A stretch of DNA of 64,000 nucleotides from Gemmataceae bacterium (GTDB taxonomy: Bacteria > Planctomycetota > Planctomycetia > Gemmatales > Gemmataceae). The notes beneath the pieces were generated by a model that was not told the origin of the DNA, did no database searches, and was given only the letters and a program-made list of their open reading frames with translations. Positions 22,843-31,814 of the stretch are shown here, in pieces. The stretch is from contig JAIEMG010000040.1 of the NCBI GenBank assembly GCA_019752375.1, forward strand, positions 23,215 to 87,214, in the 5' to 3' direction. Within the stretch, counting starts at the first letter, position 1. Every line of letters begins with the position of its first letter. Made by a program: the position numbers and the translations under genes.

Positions 22843-23790
22843 TCACGGCAGTGTCTTGCGCAGCTCATCCAGGCTGGCGGCGGACTTCAGGGCCAGCTGG
22901 AAGGACTGTAATGCGGCCACGTCCTCGATTCGGCGAACGCGTGCCATGAGCCGCTTGCCGCGGGCACCGAATTTCAGCTCCAGGCCCAGGGCCAGCCCCG
23001 CCAATAGTCCTTCGCGCAGGCCTTCCTCGCGACCGCGCTCAAGCCCTTTCTGGATGGCCGACCGTTCGATGCTGCTGATGTAAGGCATTTGTTTCTCCTT
23101 TTCGAACTCGTGAACCGCCTGCTCGAATTGCTGCTTCATCGCCCTGGGCAGATCCATCATCCAGTCGATGAATCGAAACAGCTCGACGATGTCCGCCCGT
23201 TGCAAACCGCGCTCATACAGTCCCCGCACCAGCCGCAGCTTCCAGTGGCTGCGTTCCTCGGGTGCCGCACGCGTCTGCATCGTCTTCAAATGGGCCAGCA
23301 CCACGACGGCGAACGGATTGGCGTTCGTCTCCAGGGCGGACTCGGCGGCGGCATAGTCCAGCAGCTTCACCACCGGAAACTCGATGCCCGCGCGACAACC
23401 CCACAAGCCGGAATGAAACTGCGCCGGCCGCCAGTCCGCACGGTCGTCGGTCAACACCGCCAGGCTGACCACCACGCGATTATAGCGGTCGAAGAGGCGG
23501 TAGTTGTAGACATACATGCGCCGGGCGAAATGGTCTTCAGGCTGGCTTTGCACCTCGACATGGATGAGCACCCAGGCTTCGTCGCCGTCCGTGCGCCACA
23601 CCTTGACCAAGCGATCGACGTGGCGCCGGCCGATCTCGGCTTCGCGGACGACTTGCTGCAGTTCCTTGTCGAGCATTTCGTAACCGCGCGACCAGTCGAT
23701 GGCCGCATGGATGGCGGGGTAGAAGAAGGCCAGAAACGCGGGGAAGTAGCGTTCCAAAGCTTCTTTCCAGGGGCTGTCGAAGTCACTCAT
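22843..23790 (-). CDS. Rpn-like PD-(D/E)XK nuclease / transposase-related protein
   Basis: 315 residues. The N-terminus [20 protein letters not shown] is followed by a nuclease core with [20 protein letters not shown] (E-x-Q motif) and [20 protein letters not shown]. The C-terminus has the charged segment [20 protein letters not shown] seen in Rpn and related proteins. Rpn proteins promote RecA-independent recombination in E. coli and are scattered by gene transfer. A catalytic Asp is probably within [15 protein letters not shown]. Solitary gene. Confidence 0.7.
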   Translation of the reverse strand: MSDFDSPWKEALERYFPAFLAFFYPAIHAAIDWSRGYEMLDKELQQVVREAEIGRRHVDRLVKVWRTDGDEAWVLIHVEVQSQPEDHFARRMYVYNYRLFDRYNRVVVSLAVLTDDRADWRPAQFHSGLWGCRAGIEFPVVKLLDYAAAESALETNANPFAVVVLAHLKTMQTRAAPEERSHWKLRLVRGLYERGLQRADIVELFRFIDWMMDLPRAMKQQFEQAVHEFEKEKQMPYISSIERSAIQKGLERGREEGLREGLLAGLALGLELKFGARGKRLMARVRRIEDVAALQSFQLALKSAASLDELRKTLP

Positions 23791-23846
23791 CGCTGGGCTT
23801 CCGCGGACTCGGACGGAAACGGAGGCCGCTCACACAGGTCGTTACT

Positions 23847-24374
23847 TCAAATGTAATAGTCCGGCTCACCGTGGCCCTTGACCGCCACGGCACGAATCTG
23901 CTCGCCCAGTTCCGGTCGGCGAAGATGGCGGCGGCCCAGCAGACGCAAGCCGATGAAAGCAAGGGTCGCGATGCCCGTCGCCACCAGTCCGGCCATTGCG
24001 TTGGCCACTTCACTGTCGGACGACAGGACGAAGCGCACGCTGATGTACATCATCAACAGGCCGAAGAGCATGCGCAGGGAGTGGTCCGGCAGGTAGTCCA
24101 CAACGGTTCGGCTGGCCAGCGCTCCGACCACAAACGCACCTGCAACCCAGGGCACCGCATCCAGGTCCACGTGGCCCCGGCGAAAGGCGTGAAACGCCGC
24201 CGGCAGGCAGACCGGCAGCGCCAGGATGGTCAAACTGGTGCCGGTAGCCTTGCGTGGCTCCAGGCCGCACAACCAGACCAGCGCCGGCACCAGCAGCACG
24301 CCGCCGCCGCTGCCAAACGCGCCCGTGACGCTGCCGACCGCCAGACCAATCGTCACGTAAAGCAGAATGTTCAT
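23847..24374 (-). CDS. TauE/SafE (TSUP) family permease, short form
   Basis: 175 residues from the ATG at 24372-24374. GLAVGSVTGAFGSGGGVLLV then PALVWLCGLEPRKATGTSL is the classic TSUP first-repeat motif, and YLPDHSLRMLFGLLMMYISV follows. Normal members have about 250 residues and two repeats; here the second repeat is largely missing, so it may work as a homodimer or be degenerate. The TSUP family exports sulfite or other organic anions; substrate unknown here. Confidence 0.75.
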   Translation of the reverse strand: MNILLYVTIGLAVGSVTGAFGSGGGVLLVPALVWLCGLEPRKATGTSLTILALPVCLPAAFHAFRRGHVDLDAVPWVAGAFVVGALASRTVVDYLPDHSLRMLFGLLMMYISVRFVLSSDSEVANAMAGLVATGIATLAFIGLRLLGRRHLRRPELGEQIRAVAVKGHGEPDYYI

Positions 24375-24632
24375 GTATCTCCCCGCTTCTCCTGGGGTCG
24401 CGATACCGAGGGCCTTCTCGTTTCCAGGCTCCGGAGCTTGGATGCGAGGAATGAAGGTCCGTTTCCCTTGCAGCTTAGGAGATTTGGCCCGGTCGGGATA
24501 GCCCGAACCGATCCAGAGACCGAGGCTTCCGAGGCGGCGGATGGAAGGCAAAACAACCCTGTTGCGTTCGGCGATCTCAGGCCGCAGAATCGGAGAATTG
24601 GTGCCTCGCACTCCGACATGAAAGGCCAGGCC

Positions 24633-25991
24633 ATGAATCCTCGCGGTCTCTTCCTTGCGACGGTCGCGCTCACCGCGCTCCTCCATGGCCCGGCACACGC
24701 TCACTTTCTGTTCGTGCGCGTCCTGCCGCCGGCCGAGGGCGGACGCGCCGCCGAGGTTTATTTCAGCGAGCTGGCCGAAGCGGGCGACCCACGCTTCACC
24801 GACAAGATCGCCCAGACGCAGCTCTGGCTGCAGACGACGCCCGGCAAGTTCGAGACGCTCAAGGTCCACAAGGCGTCGGACCGTCTGCGGGCCTGGCTTC
24901 CCTACTCCGGCAGCCTCGTGGTCGTCGGCGAGTGCCGCTACGGCGTGCTGGCGCGACCCAAGCAAACGCCGTTCCTGCTGCGGCACCATCCCAAGGCCAT
25001 CGCCGGTAATCCGGACGAGCTGAACAAGCTCCAGCCGCATGGCAAGCTGCCCCTGGAAATCGCGGCGACGATCGATGGCGAGACCCTGCGCTTCACGGCG
25101 CTGCGTCACGGCAAGCCGGTTCCGAACGCGGAGTTCTTCACCGTCGATGCCAAGCTCAATGGCGGCAAACTGGCCGCCGACGGCGAGGGCCGCGTCTCCT
25201 GGAAGCCGCCGGCGCCGGGCAACTACTCCGTCTACACCCGCAACACCTTGAAAGAAGCCGGCGAGCACGACGGCAAGAAGTACGAAGAGATCCGCGACTT
25301 TGCCACCATCGCTTTCAGCTGGCCGCTGGAGCGCAAGGACGCCGACGCTGCCGCCGTGACACGCTTCGAAGAAGCGCTGGCCGCTCGCGCCTCGTGGAAG
25401 GACTTTCCCGGCTTCAGTGCTCGCATTGCCGGCAACCTGGATGGCCGGCCCTTTGAAGGCTCAATCGACATCGACGCCAAGGGCAAGGTGACGTTCCTCG
25501 ACGACGATGTGAGCCGTGGCGAATCGGTGGGTCCGTGGGTGCAAGACCAGCTCGAATCGATCGTCCTGCATCGGCTGGCGCGGCCGTCCGGCGATCGCGC
25601 CAAGCCGGTGCTGCGCTTCGGCGAAACCAAGGACGATCATCCGCTGGGCCGGCTGTTGATCTTCGACGGCGGCAAGTTCGCGTCCAGCTATCGCGTCAAG
25701 GACAAGCAGGTGTTGGTCGTCAATCGCCATGCCGGCAAGGAGAACATGACGATCACGGTGCTGGACAACGACCGCAATACCGAGGGCCTGTTCCTGCCGC
25801 GCAGTTACACAGTGCAGTTCTGGGACGCCGCAACGGGCGAACTGAAGCGGACCGAAACCGTGCAGGACCGCTGGCAGCGCGTCGGCACCTGGGACCTGCC
25901 GGCACGGCGCATTGTCAGCACGGCGACAGGAACGGGACTTTCGGTGCGCAGTTTCACGCTGAGCAAGCACGAATTGATGAAGAGCAAGTAG
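24633..25991 (+). CDS. Secreted DUF4198-DUF3386 protein
   Basis: 452 residues from ATG 24633; ATG 24618 is in frame and adds five. Signal peptide LFLATVALTALLHGPAHA. The N-terminal half (HFLFVRVLPPAEGGRAAEVY on) is DUF4198-like, with an exposed N-terminal His as in the NikK-like protein at 9847. The C-terminal half (RFEEALAARASWKDFPGFSA, then RIAGNLDGRPFEGSIDIDAK) matches DUF3386, known from cyanobacteria and planctomycetes. A role in metal handling is possible by analogy with DUF4198; nothing nearby confirms it. Confidence 0.65.
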   Translation: MNPRGLFLATVALTALLHGPAHAHFLFVRVLPPAEGGRAAEVYFSELAEAGDPRFTDKIAQTQLWLQTTPGKFETLKVHKASDRLRAWLPYSGSLVVVGECRYGVLARPKQTPFLLRHHPKAIAGNPDELNKLQPHGKLPLEIAATIDGETLRFTALRHGKPVPNAEFFTVDAKLNGGKLAADGEGRVSWKPPAPGNYSVYTRNTLKEAGEHDGKKYEEIRDFATIAFSWPLERKDADAAAVTRFEEALAARASWKDFPGFSARIAGNLDGRPFEGSIDIDAKGKVTFLDDDVSRGESVGPWVQDQLESIVLHRLARPSGDRAKPVLRFGETKDDHPLGRLLIFDGGKFASSYRVKDKQVLVVNRHAGKENMTITVLDNDRNTEGLFLPRSYTVQFWDAATGELKRTETVQDRWQRVGTWDLPARRIVSTATGTGLSVRSFTLSKHELMKSK

Positions 25992-25998
25992 CTGCATC

Positions 25999-26472
25999 AT
26001 GGACCCGCCGTTTGACGAAGCGACGGCCTACCACGAGGCCGGGCACGCCGTGGTGGCCCTGGCGCTGGGCCGGCCGGTTCACGAGGTCAGCGTGCTGCCC
26101 CGCCGCGAGCACCTGGGCATCACCGAGTACCGCAAAGGCGTGTTTCGGCCGACCGAGGACTGGCTGGAGCGCGAGATCCTCATCGCCCTGGGCGGCATCG
26201 CGGCGGAAGCCCGCTACACCGGCGACTATGCCTGGGACATGGCCGGCCGCGACATGCAATACGTCCGCAGCATGACCGTGCAGCGCGCCGGCGCGCGGCA
26301 AGCCGAGCGCCTCGAGCGCCGCATGCTGGCGAAGGTCGAGCACCTGCTGGCCCAGGAAGGACACTGGCGGGCGGTGGAGTTGATCGTCGCGGAACTGCTG
26401 CGGCGCGGCACGATCAGCGGCCGTGCGGTGCGCCATCTGTTCGAGCAGGGCCGCAACGAGGAGAAGCGATGA
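25999..26472 (+). CDS. FtsH-type M41 protease domain without AAA module
   Basis: 157 residues. ATAYHEAGHAVVALAL puts HEAGH at residues 12-16, the zinc motif of the FtsH peptidase domain, and ILIALGGIAAEARYTGDYAW corresponds to the helix carrying the third-ligand region. The whole AAA ATPase and the membrane anchor of FtsH are absent, and there is no upstream frame that could supply them. It starts 7 bp after the DUF4198-DUF3386 stop and overlaps the next gene by 4 bp. Confidence 0.8.
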   Translation: MDPPFDEATAYHEAGHAVVALALGRPVHEVSVLPRREHLGITEYRKGVFRPTEDWLEREILIALGGIAAEARYTGDYAWDMAGRDMQYVRSMTVQRAGARQAERLERRMLAKVEHLLAQEGHWRAVELIVAELLRRGTISGRAVRHLFEQGRNEEKR

Positions 26473-26714
26473 AGTTCCTGGTAAGCCGGAGTTCCCTGGG
26501 CGCCGTATCGAAGCGTTCGCCGTGCAAGGGAGCCGTGCGCGGCCCCGAGTCTCCCGCCTGGCCGGGCGAGTACGAGTGGTTCATCGAACTGGAAACGGTG
26601 GAAGCACTGATGGCCTTCCTGGAGAACAACGGCGGCGGCCTGGGACTCTACTCTCCCGAGCCCGGCGAAGAATGTCCGGTTATCGAGATCTTTGATGACG
26701 ACGAAGAAGGCTGA
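26469..26714 (+). CDS. Small acidic hypothetical protein
   Basis: 81 residues, starting in an ATGA overlap with the M41-domain gene. MKFLVSRSSLGAVSKRSPCK is followed by YEWFIELETVEALMAFLENN and an acidic end (CPVIEIFDDDEEG). No family recognised. The tight coupling suggests it is a partner or substrate of the protease domain (inference). Confidence 0.6.
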   Translation: MKFLVSRSSLGAVSKRSPCKGAVRGPESPAWPGEYEWFIELETVEALMAFLENNGGGLGLYSPEPGEECPVIEIFDDDEEG

Positions 26715-27062
26715 CGCTGCCGACTCGTTCTGGAATGTGACGGCACGGCGCCCATTTCTGTAGCCGCAGGCTTCAGCCTGCGGAGTAGCGTCTCGTTTCA
26801 GAGACAACCCACTCCGCAGGCTAAAGCCTGCGGCTACAGAAATGGGCGAAGCAGTGCCTTCGTTCTTTTCCTCGTTCCCAAGCTCCGGCTTGGGAATGAA
26901 CGGCCGAGAAGCTCCAGCTTCTCGGAACTCGGCGCTACACGGGCAGCGTCGAGTCGCGCAAGACATGCACGGCGAGAAGCTGGAGCTTCTCGGCCGTGCG
27001 TTCCCAAGCCGGAGCTTGGGAACGAGAACATCCTAATGTTCTCGCTGCCGGGCGATTGACCG
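26715..27062. repeat. Intergenic region with two nested palindrome families
   Basis: No gene. First hairpin: arms 26751-26786 and 26811-26846 (core TGTAGCCGCAGGCTTCAGCC). Second: arms 26871-26926 and 26970-27025, each itself two short palindromes (TTCCCAAGCTCCGGCTTGGG and CGAGAAGCTCCAGCTTCTCG). The TTCCCAAGCTCCGG unit recurs near 41029 and 41140. Confidence 0.85.
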
Positions 27063-28073
27063 ATGACCCAAATTCTGATCGAAGTCCCGCTGGACGAAGC
27101 CGCTGCGAACGGCGTGGCCGCGCTCCCCGGCGTGTCCGTTCAGCGTGTGCCGGCACACGAGAGAGCCTGGGAACTCGACGCAGAGTTGCTGCGCGGTCCG
27201 GAAGCGATGCTGTGCAAGCTGCCGCCGCGCAACGTGCAGGACATGACCGATCTGAAACTGATCCAGCTTAGCACGGTCGGTTACGAGCACCTGAAGCTCT
27301 ATCACCTGGCCGACCTGCCGTTGCGCGTGTGCAATGCGCGCGGCATCTTCGACACGGCCATCGCCGAGTGGAACCTGGCGATGATGGTGAACCTGGTCCG
27401 CGACCTGCGCGCGATGATCCGCAATCAGGATCGCGGTCACTGGGAGAAGGCGCCGCGCTACCAGCAGGAAATCCGCGGCAGCGTCGTCGGCCTGTGGGGC
27501 TATGGCGGCATCGGTCGGGAGACCGCTCGCCTGGCGAAGGCGTTCGGCATGACGGTCCATGTCATGAGCCGATCCGGCGTGTCGCCGCGGCGCAACGCGT
27601 ACACGCCTGCCGGCACCGGCGATCCCGAAGCTGCGTTGCCGGACCGCGTTTTTGTCGCCGGGCAGGAGCGCGAGTTCCTGTCGGGCCTGGATTTCCTGGT
27701 GCTGGCGCTGCCGCACACGCAGCAGAGCACCGGCATGGTCGGCGAGGCTGAGTTGCGGGCGCTGCCGCGAACCGCATTCGTGCTGAACCCGGCCCGTGGC
27801 CCGATCATTCAAGAACCAGCACTGCTCACGGCCCTGCGCGAAGGCTGGATCGCCGGGGCCGCGCTGGACACGCACTTCGCGTATCCGCTGCCGGCCGAGC
27901 ATCCTTTGTGGGGTTTTCCGAATGCCATTCTGACGCCGCACATTTCCGGCGCCGACAAGAGCCGACTGTTTCCCGGACGCGTGGCCGACCTGTTCGTGCA
28001 GAACCTGGCGCGCTACCGAAACGGCGAGCCGTTGCTCAACGAATTGACGCCGCGGGAATGGCACGAGGCGTGA
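27063..28073 (+). CDS. D-isomer-specific 2-hydroxyacid dehydrogenase
   Basis: 336 residues. The NAD-binding motif is VVGLWGYGGIGRETARLAKA (G-x-G-x2-G); VLNPARGPIIQEPALLTALR holds the catalytic-type Arg region, and LTPHISGADKSRLFPGR holds the His. Substrate not predictable: the family includes phosphoglycerate, glyoxylate and lactate dehydrogenases. Cytosolic, single gene. The sequence is only distantly like the dehydrogenase half of the fusion at 18889. Confidence 0.85.
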   Translation: MTQILIEVPLDEAAANGVAALPGVSVQRVPAHERAWELDAELLRGPEAMLCKLPPRNVQDMTDLKLIQLSTVGYEHLKLYHLADLPLRVCNARGIFDTAIAEWNLAMMVNLVRDLRAMIRNQDRGHWEKAPRYQQEIRGSVVGLWGYGGIGRETARLAKAFGMTVHVMSRSGVSPRRNAYTPAGTGDPEAALPDRVFVAGQEREFLSGLDFLVLALPHTQQSTGMVGEAELRALPRTAFVLNPARGPIIQEPALLTALREGWIAGAALDTHFAYPLPAEHPLWGFPNAILTPHISGADKSRLFPGRVADLFVQNLARYRNGEPLLNELTPREWHEA

Positions 28074-28085
28074 GGAATGCAAGAA

Positions 28086-28105
28086 GCCCCGGAAGTTCCC
28101 GGGGC
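28086..28105. terminator. Hairpin between convergent genes
   Basis: GCCCCGG, loop AAGTTC, CCGGGGC, located between the dehydrogenase stop (28073) and the stop of the next minus-strand gene (28133). It could terminate both strands, though no strong T-run follows. Confidence 0.5.
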
Positions 28106-28132
28106 CTCGTCGATGATTGCGGTGTCGCGAAA

Positions 28133-28354
28133 TCACTTCCAGCAAGAAATGGCAACGATGCTGTAGAGGATCGTACCCGCGATGAAGATGCTGACCATGA
28201 GCTTGACGATGTAGCCGGCCGCGTGATAGTCGTCCGCGCGCATCGCATCGATTTCGGCCGGCGTGAACAGGCTGGCATGGTCGCGCCCGTGCGTCGTGGG
28301 GTGAATCCGCGGCGCGGGATGAGCGTCGGGGGTTGGCGTGATCGCTTCACTCAT
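28133..28354 (-). CDS. Small single-pass membrane protein
   Basis: 73 residues: a Pro/His-rich cytosolic part (ITPTPDAHPAPRIHPTTHGR), then AEIDAMRADDYHAAGYIVKL and one membrane helix (VSIFIAGTILYSIVAI). No family recognised. The soluble segment before the helix is the only other conserved-looking part. Confidence 0.55.
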   Translation of the reverse strand: MSEAITPTPDAHPAPRIHPTTHGRDHASLFTPAEIDAMRADDYHAAGYIVKLMVSIFIAGTILYSIVAISCWK

Positions 28355-28470
28355 GGTGCGGTCCTTTCGAATTCCAAAGCCGGAGCGATACACCTGATAT
28401 ATTCGGGGCGCACAGGTGCGGTCAAGGGTGTTTCGCGTGACGGTGCTCGCCTTTCCATGTTGGAGATCGT

Positions 28471-29295
28471 TCACGATGCGGGTGCGGGCGGCAACAAGCC
28501 CTTGTCGCGAAGCACGCCGCTGGCCCACGCCGTTCGCTCCGCGTCGAGCGGCGGAAGAATGCCCATGCTCGCGTAGCGCACGCGGCGACGGTAAGGCCCG
28601 CTGTCATAACATCGATTGAATACGCCCTGGAGATCAAGGCAGACGCTTCCGTGTCCAGGCAAGAGAGGCACCTCGATTTCCGGCAAGCATGACTCGAGCC
28701 GAAAACCGTACACCCGAAAATTCTCCCAGTCGTCAAATGGCCGAAGGCAGACGTGATAATCGAACGGCTCGGATTGCGCGAGGGCAAAGTCCAAGGGAAC
28801 TGCGGTAGAGTGCGTCCCGGCCCGCAAGAGGTCGATTTCCACCAGGTGAACCTGCCGGTCCAGAATCTCGCGCTGCTTGCGTAAGTAAAGGTCGCGACCG
28901 TGTTCCCCGGGCGTCTTATTCGTCAGGCTGAGCACCTCGATGGATGCGACGAGGCGTTCGTGCTCATCCTGAGTGTAAATCTCGACAAACGTCTCGCGGC
29001 GCTCGTCGTGCGGTACGTGCACGATCGCAGGTTGTGTTCGAGACGACGCGGCGACCGCAGTCCCGCCGTTCTTGGTTCCGTTGTCAGAATCACGCGAGCG
29101 AAGGACCTTGACGTCCGGACCGATGTAGCGGCGCGAGACCTCTACCCAGACACGATCACCCGTGGCGGCGTAGTATGGTTCCGGCAGGACTCCCTGCAAG
29201 AACTCACGCAGGTAGGCGACCAGATTGTCGTGCAAGTCCGGAAAGTGGATTGGATGCTCCAGGAAAGGATCCATTCCCGGAAACGGTGAAGGCAT
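28471..29295 (-). CDS. DUF4058 family protein
   Basis: 274 residues, full length. MPSPFPGMDPFLEHPIHFPD is the family's N-terminal signature; REFLQGVLPEPYYAATGDRV, FVEIYTQDEHERLVASIEVL and HLVEIDLLRAGTHSTAV follow. The E-x-K-like and VSIEVLS segments resemble a restriction-endonuclease-like core, as suggested for DUF4058 and its relatives (inference). It is the intact counterpart of the truncated gene at 12868. Confidence 0.8.
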   Translation of the reverse strand: MPSPFPGMDPFLEHPIHFPDLHDNLVAYLREFLQGVLPEPYYAATGDRVWVEVSRRYIGPDVKVLRSRDSDNGTKNGGTAVAASSRTQPAIVHVPHDERRETFVEIYTQDEHERLVASIEVLSLTNKTPGEHGRDLYLRKQREILDRQVHLVEIDLLRAGTHSTAVPLDFALAQSEPFDYHVCLRPFDDWENFRVYGFRLESCLPEIEVPLLPGHGSVCLDLQGVFNRCYDSGPYRRRVRYASMGILPPLDAERTAWASGVLRDKGLLPPAPAS

Positions 29296-29345
29296 TGCCG
29301 CTCTCCTTCCCTACGAGTCGCTCGACGGTTGACTGAATTATACCT

Positions 29346-30650
29346 TCAGGCGGGGCGCTCCGCCGCACCTGCCCCGCCTTCGTCCCCGATGGCCGTCAGC
29401 GCCCGCGCCACCTGCCGAGAGACATGTTCGCGCCGCCCCAGTGCTTCAATGAGCGCCGGCACCGCGGCGCGCGCGCGGGGTCCAAGCCTGGCCAAGGCGC
29501 CGGCGGCGTGGATGCACACGTCGTCGAAGTCGTCCTTGAGGGCGCGGGCCAGGGCCAGGATGACTGGCTCGTCGTCCGTGCCGATGCGGCCGAGGGCATC
29601 GGCGGCGTCGGCACGCACTTCGGCACTGTCGTCGCTCAGGGCGCGCATCAGCGGCGCGACGGCGATGTTGGCCGCCGGACCGGTGCGGCCCAGCGCTCGC
29701 GAGGCCTGGGCGCGTACGCTCCATGAAGCGTCGCGCAGGGCAACGATCAGGGCGGCGATGATCGGCTCCGATGCCAAGTGCAGCTGGCCCAACGCGTCGG
29801 CGGCGTTGGCGCGGACGTCGGCCGTCCGATCCTTGAGTGCGTCGAGCAGAACAGGGATGGCCGCTGGATGACTCGGCTCGATGCGGGCCAGCGCTTCAGC
29901 CACGTCGATGCGCACGTACTTGTCCTTGTCGGCGAGCATCGGCGCGAGGACGCCGATCATTTCACGAGCCGGCGCGCCGATCATGCCCAGGGCGAATGCG
30001 GCCCCGCAACGCACCTCGGGATGCTTGTGCCGGAGCGCCTGGGCCAGGTCCGGCAGCGCGGCTGCCCCGATTTTGCCCAGGGCGACGGCGGCTTCGCGAT
30101 AGACGTCCTGATCGCGGTCGCGCAGGGTTTCGATCAGCGCCGGTGCCGCGCTGCAAGCATGGGCGCCAAGGCGGCCCAGCGCGAACGCGGCCGAGCGACG
30201 CAGTGCGGGATGCCAGTCGGTCAGTGCGGCACGCAGGGCCGGCACGATGACTTCGGGTTGCGCCGCGATCAAGCCCAACGCTTCGGCAGCCCAGCGCCGT
30301 ACCGGAACGGCCCGGTCGGTCAGAGCACGCACCAGCGCGGGGACGGCGGACCGGGCCGGCGGCCCCATCTCTCCCAGGGCATAGGCAGCTTCGCCACGCA
30401 CGTCCGCATCGGAGCTGTTCAATGCTTCGGTCAGGCCGGACACGGCCGGGACGCCGATGGCAGCCAGGGTCAAAGCCGCTTCCTTGCGCACTTCGGGTTG
30501 CCGGTCTTGCAACACTTTGCACAGTGCGGGAATGGCCGCTTCAGCGTCGGCGCCGAGGGGACGCAGCGCCAGGGCGGCAGCCCCGCGCACGTCCGCGTCG
30601 CGGTCCGACAAGTCGGCGATCCAGTCTCGAATGTGCTCGCGCGAGGTCAT
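29346..30650 (-). CDS. HEAT-repeat (PBS-lyase type) protein
   Basis: 434 residues from the ATG at 30648-30650; ATG 30662 would add four. Almost entirely made of about 13 HEAT repeats of roughly 31 residues, with the pattern D-x-V-R-x-x-A-A-x-A-L-G-x-[IL]-G (for example SSDADVRGEAAYALGEMGPP and DDSAEVRADAADALGRIGTD). No signal peptide, so cytosolic. Such proteins are scaffolds for protein binding; the partner is unknown. A separate, secreted HEAT protein is at 58685. Confidence 0.85.
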   Translation of the reverse strand: MTSREHIRDWIADLSDRDADVRGAAALALRPLGADAEAAIPALCKVLQDRQPEVRKEAALTLAAIGVPAVSGLTEALNSSDADVRGEAAYALGEMGPPARSAVPALVRALTDRAVPVRRWAAEALGLIAAQPEVIVPALRAALTDWHPALRRSAAFALGRLGAHACSAAPALIETLRDRDQDVYREAAVALGKIGAAALPDLAQALRHKHPEVRCGAAFALGMIGAPAREMIGVLAPMLADKDKYVRIDVAEALARIEPSHPAAIPVLLDALKDRTADVRANAADALGQLHLASEPIIAALIVALRDASWSVRAQASRALGRTGPAANIAVAPLMRALSDDSAEVRADAADALGRIGTDDEPVILALARALKDDFDDVCIHAAGALARLGPRARAAVPALIEALGRREHVSRQVARALTAIGDEGGAGAAERPA

Positions 30651-30698
30651 GGGAGAACCCACGGGTAGCTTCCCGAGGGCGTGCGGAGTCTTCGCGGC

Positions 30699-31151
30699 TC
30701 ACAGCGGGAGGTGTTCCAGCACGAAGTAGCCGGACCGTACCATGCCCAGGCGGTAGTAGGTCTCGTGCGCCCGTTTGTTGTCTTCTTCGACGTAGAGACG
30801 AATGCCGATCGCGCCTTCCTGCCGCGCCGTCTGCCGAATGTGCTCGTAGAGAGCGCGGAAGACACCGAGCCGGCGGGCCTCCGGCCGCACGTAGACGCTC
30901 TGAATCCACCAGATCCAGCCGTTGCGCCAGTCGCTCCATTCGTAGGTGACCATCGTTTGACCGACGATTCGGCCTTCCTCCTCGGCGACGAAGTAAAGGC
31001 ACTTGTGCGGATCGGCCAGCGCCGCGGCCACGCCGGGCCGGAGCAACGCCAGGTCGAGGACCTTGCCCTCGCTTTCCTCGGCCAGCAGGCGATTGAACTC
31101 GACAATGGTGCTTGCATCGGCGGGTACGGCACGGCGGATCGCCAGGGGCAT
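30699..31151 (-). CDS. GNAT-family N-acetyltransferase
   Basis: 150 residues from the ATG at 31149-31151. PLAIRRAVPADASTIVEFNR at the start, WWIQSVYVRPEARRLGVFRA with the acetyl-CoA loop R-R-x-G, and IRLYVEEDNKRAHETYYRLG at the end are the normal GNAT strands and helices. The substrate is not predictable. It is divergent from apt; a hairpin lies between them. Confidence 0.85.
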   Translation of the reverse strand: MPLAIRRAVPADASTIVEFNRLLAEESEGKVLDLALLRPGVAAALADPHKCLYFVAEEEGRIVGQTMVTYEWSDWRNGWIWWIQSVYVRPEARRLGVFRALYEHIRQTARQEGAIGIRLYVEEDNKRAHETYYRLGMVRSGYFVLEHLPL

Positions 31152-31193
31152 GTTGCCTGAACCTCCGAAAATCGGTAATCTTTCACCACCACA

Positions 31194-31280
31194 GGCAATC
31201 CGAAAAGGGGTTAGGCACCGTTGTGCGCAGCACCCTCCGGGCCGTTCCGGCAACGGTGCCTGACCTCGTTTCGGATTGCC
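31194..31280. repeat. Inverted repeat between GNAT and apt
   Basis: Arms 31194-31223 and 31251-31280 (GGCAATCCGAAAAGGGGTTA and AGGCACCGTTG) around a 27-bp loop, ending 20 bp before the apt start. Confidence 0.85.
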
Positions 31281-31300
31281 ACTCCCACAGGAAAGCGTTC

Positions 31301-31813
31301 ATGGACCTCGCGAAGTACATCCGCGACATTCCGGATTTTCCCAGGCCGGGCATCATCTTCAAGGATATTACGCCCCTGCTGGCCGAGCCACACGCCTTTC
31401 AGGAAGCCATCGAGCGCTTCGGCACGCATTATCGCGGCAAACCGATCGATGCCATCGCCGCCGCCGAGGCCCGCGGCTTCCTCTTCGCCGCACCGTTGGC
31501 CCTGAACCTCAACAAGCCCTTAATCCCGCTGCGCAAGCCCGGCAAGCTGCCGTATCGGACCTATGCGCTCAAGTACGAGCTGGAATACGGCACCGCGGAA
31601 CTGCAGGTCCACATTGACGGCGTGCATCCCGGGGCCCGGGTGCTCTTGGTCGATGACCTCTTGGCGACCGGTGGCACGATGCAAGCCGGCAGTCAGTTGA
31701 TCGAGAAAGCGGGAGGCAAGGTTGCGGGGTTTGCGTTCCTGGTGGAGCTGATGTTTTTGAAGGGACGCGAGAAGTTGGGGGCGTACGAGATTTTTAGTTT
31801 GATGCAGGTGTAA
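31301..31813 (+). CDS. apt: Adenine phosphoribosyltransferase
   Basis: 170 residues. It forms AMP from adenine and PRPP in purine salvage. The start MDLAKYIRDIPDFPRPGIIF followed by KDITPLL is typical, AAEARGFLFAAPLAL holds the adenine-side loop, and VLLVDDLLATGGTM is the PRPP-binding motif. Length normal for the family. Confidence 0.95.
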   Translation: MDLAKYIRDIPDFPRPGIIFKDITPLLAEPHAFQEAIERFGTHYRGKPIDAIAAAEARGFLFAAPLALNLNKPLIPLRKPGKLPYRTYALKYELEYGTAELQVHIDGVHPGARVLLVDDLLATGGTMQAGSQLIEKAGGKVAGFAFLVELMFLKGREKLGAYEIFSLMQV

Positions 31814-31814
31814 C

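Noticed and set aside
23871..24632. Upstream extension of the DUF4198-DUF3386 frame
   Set aside because: Runs antisense through the TSUP gene; the signal peptide begins at 24633.
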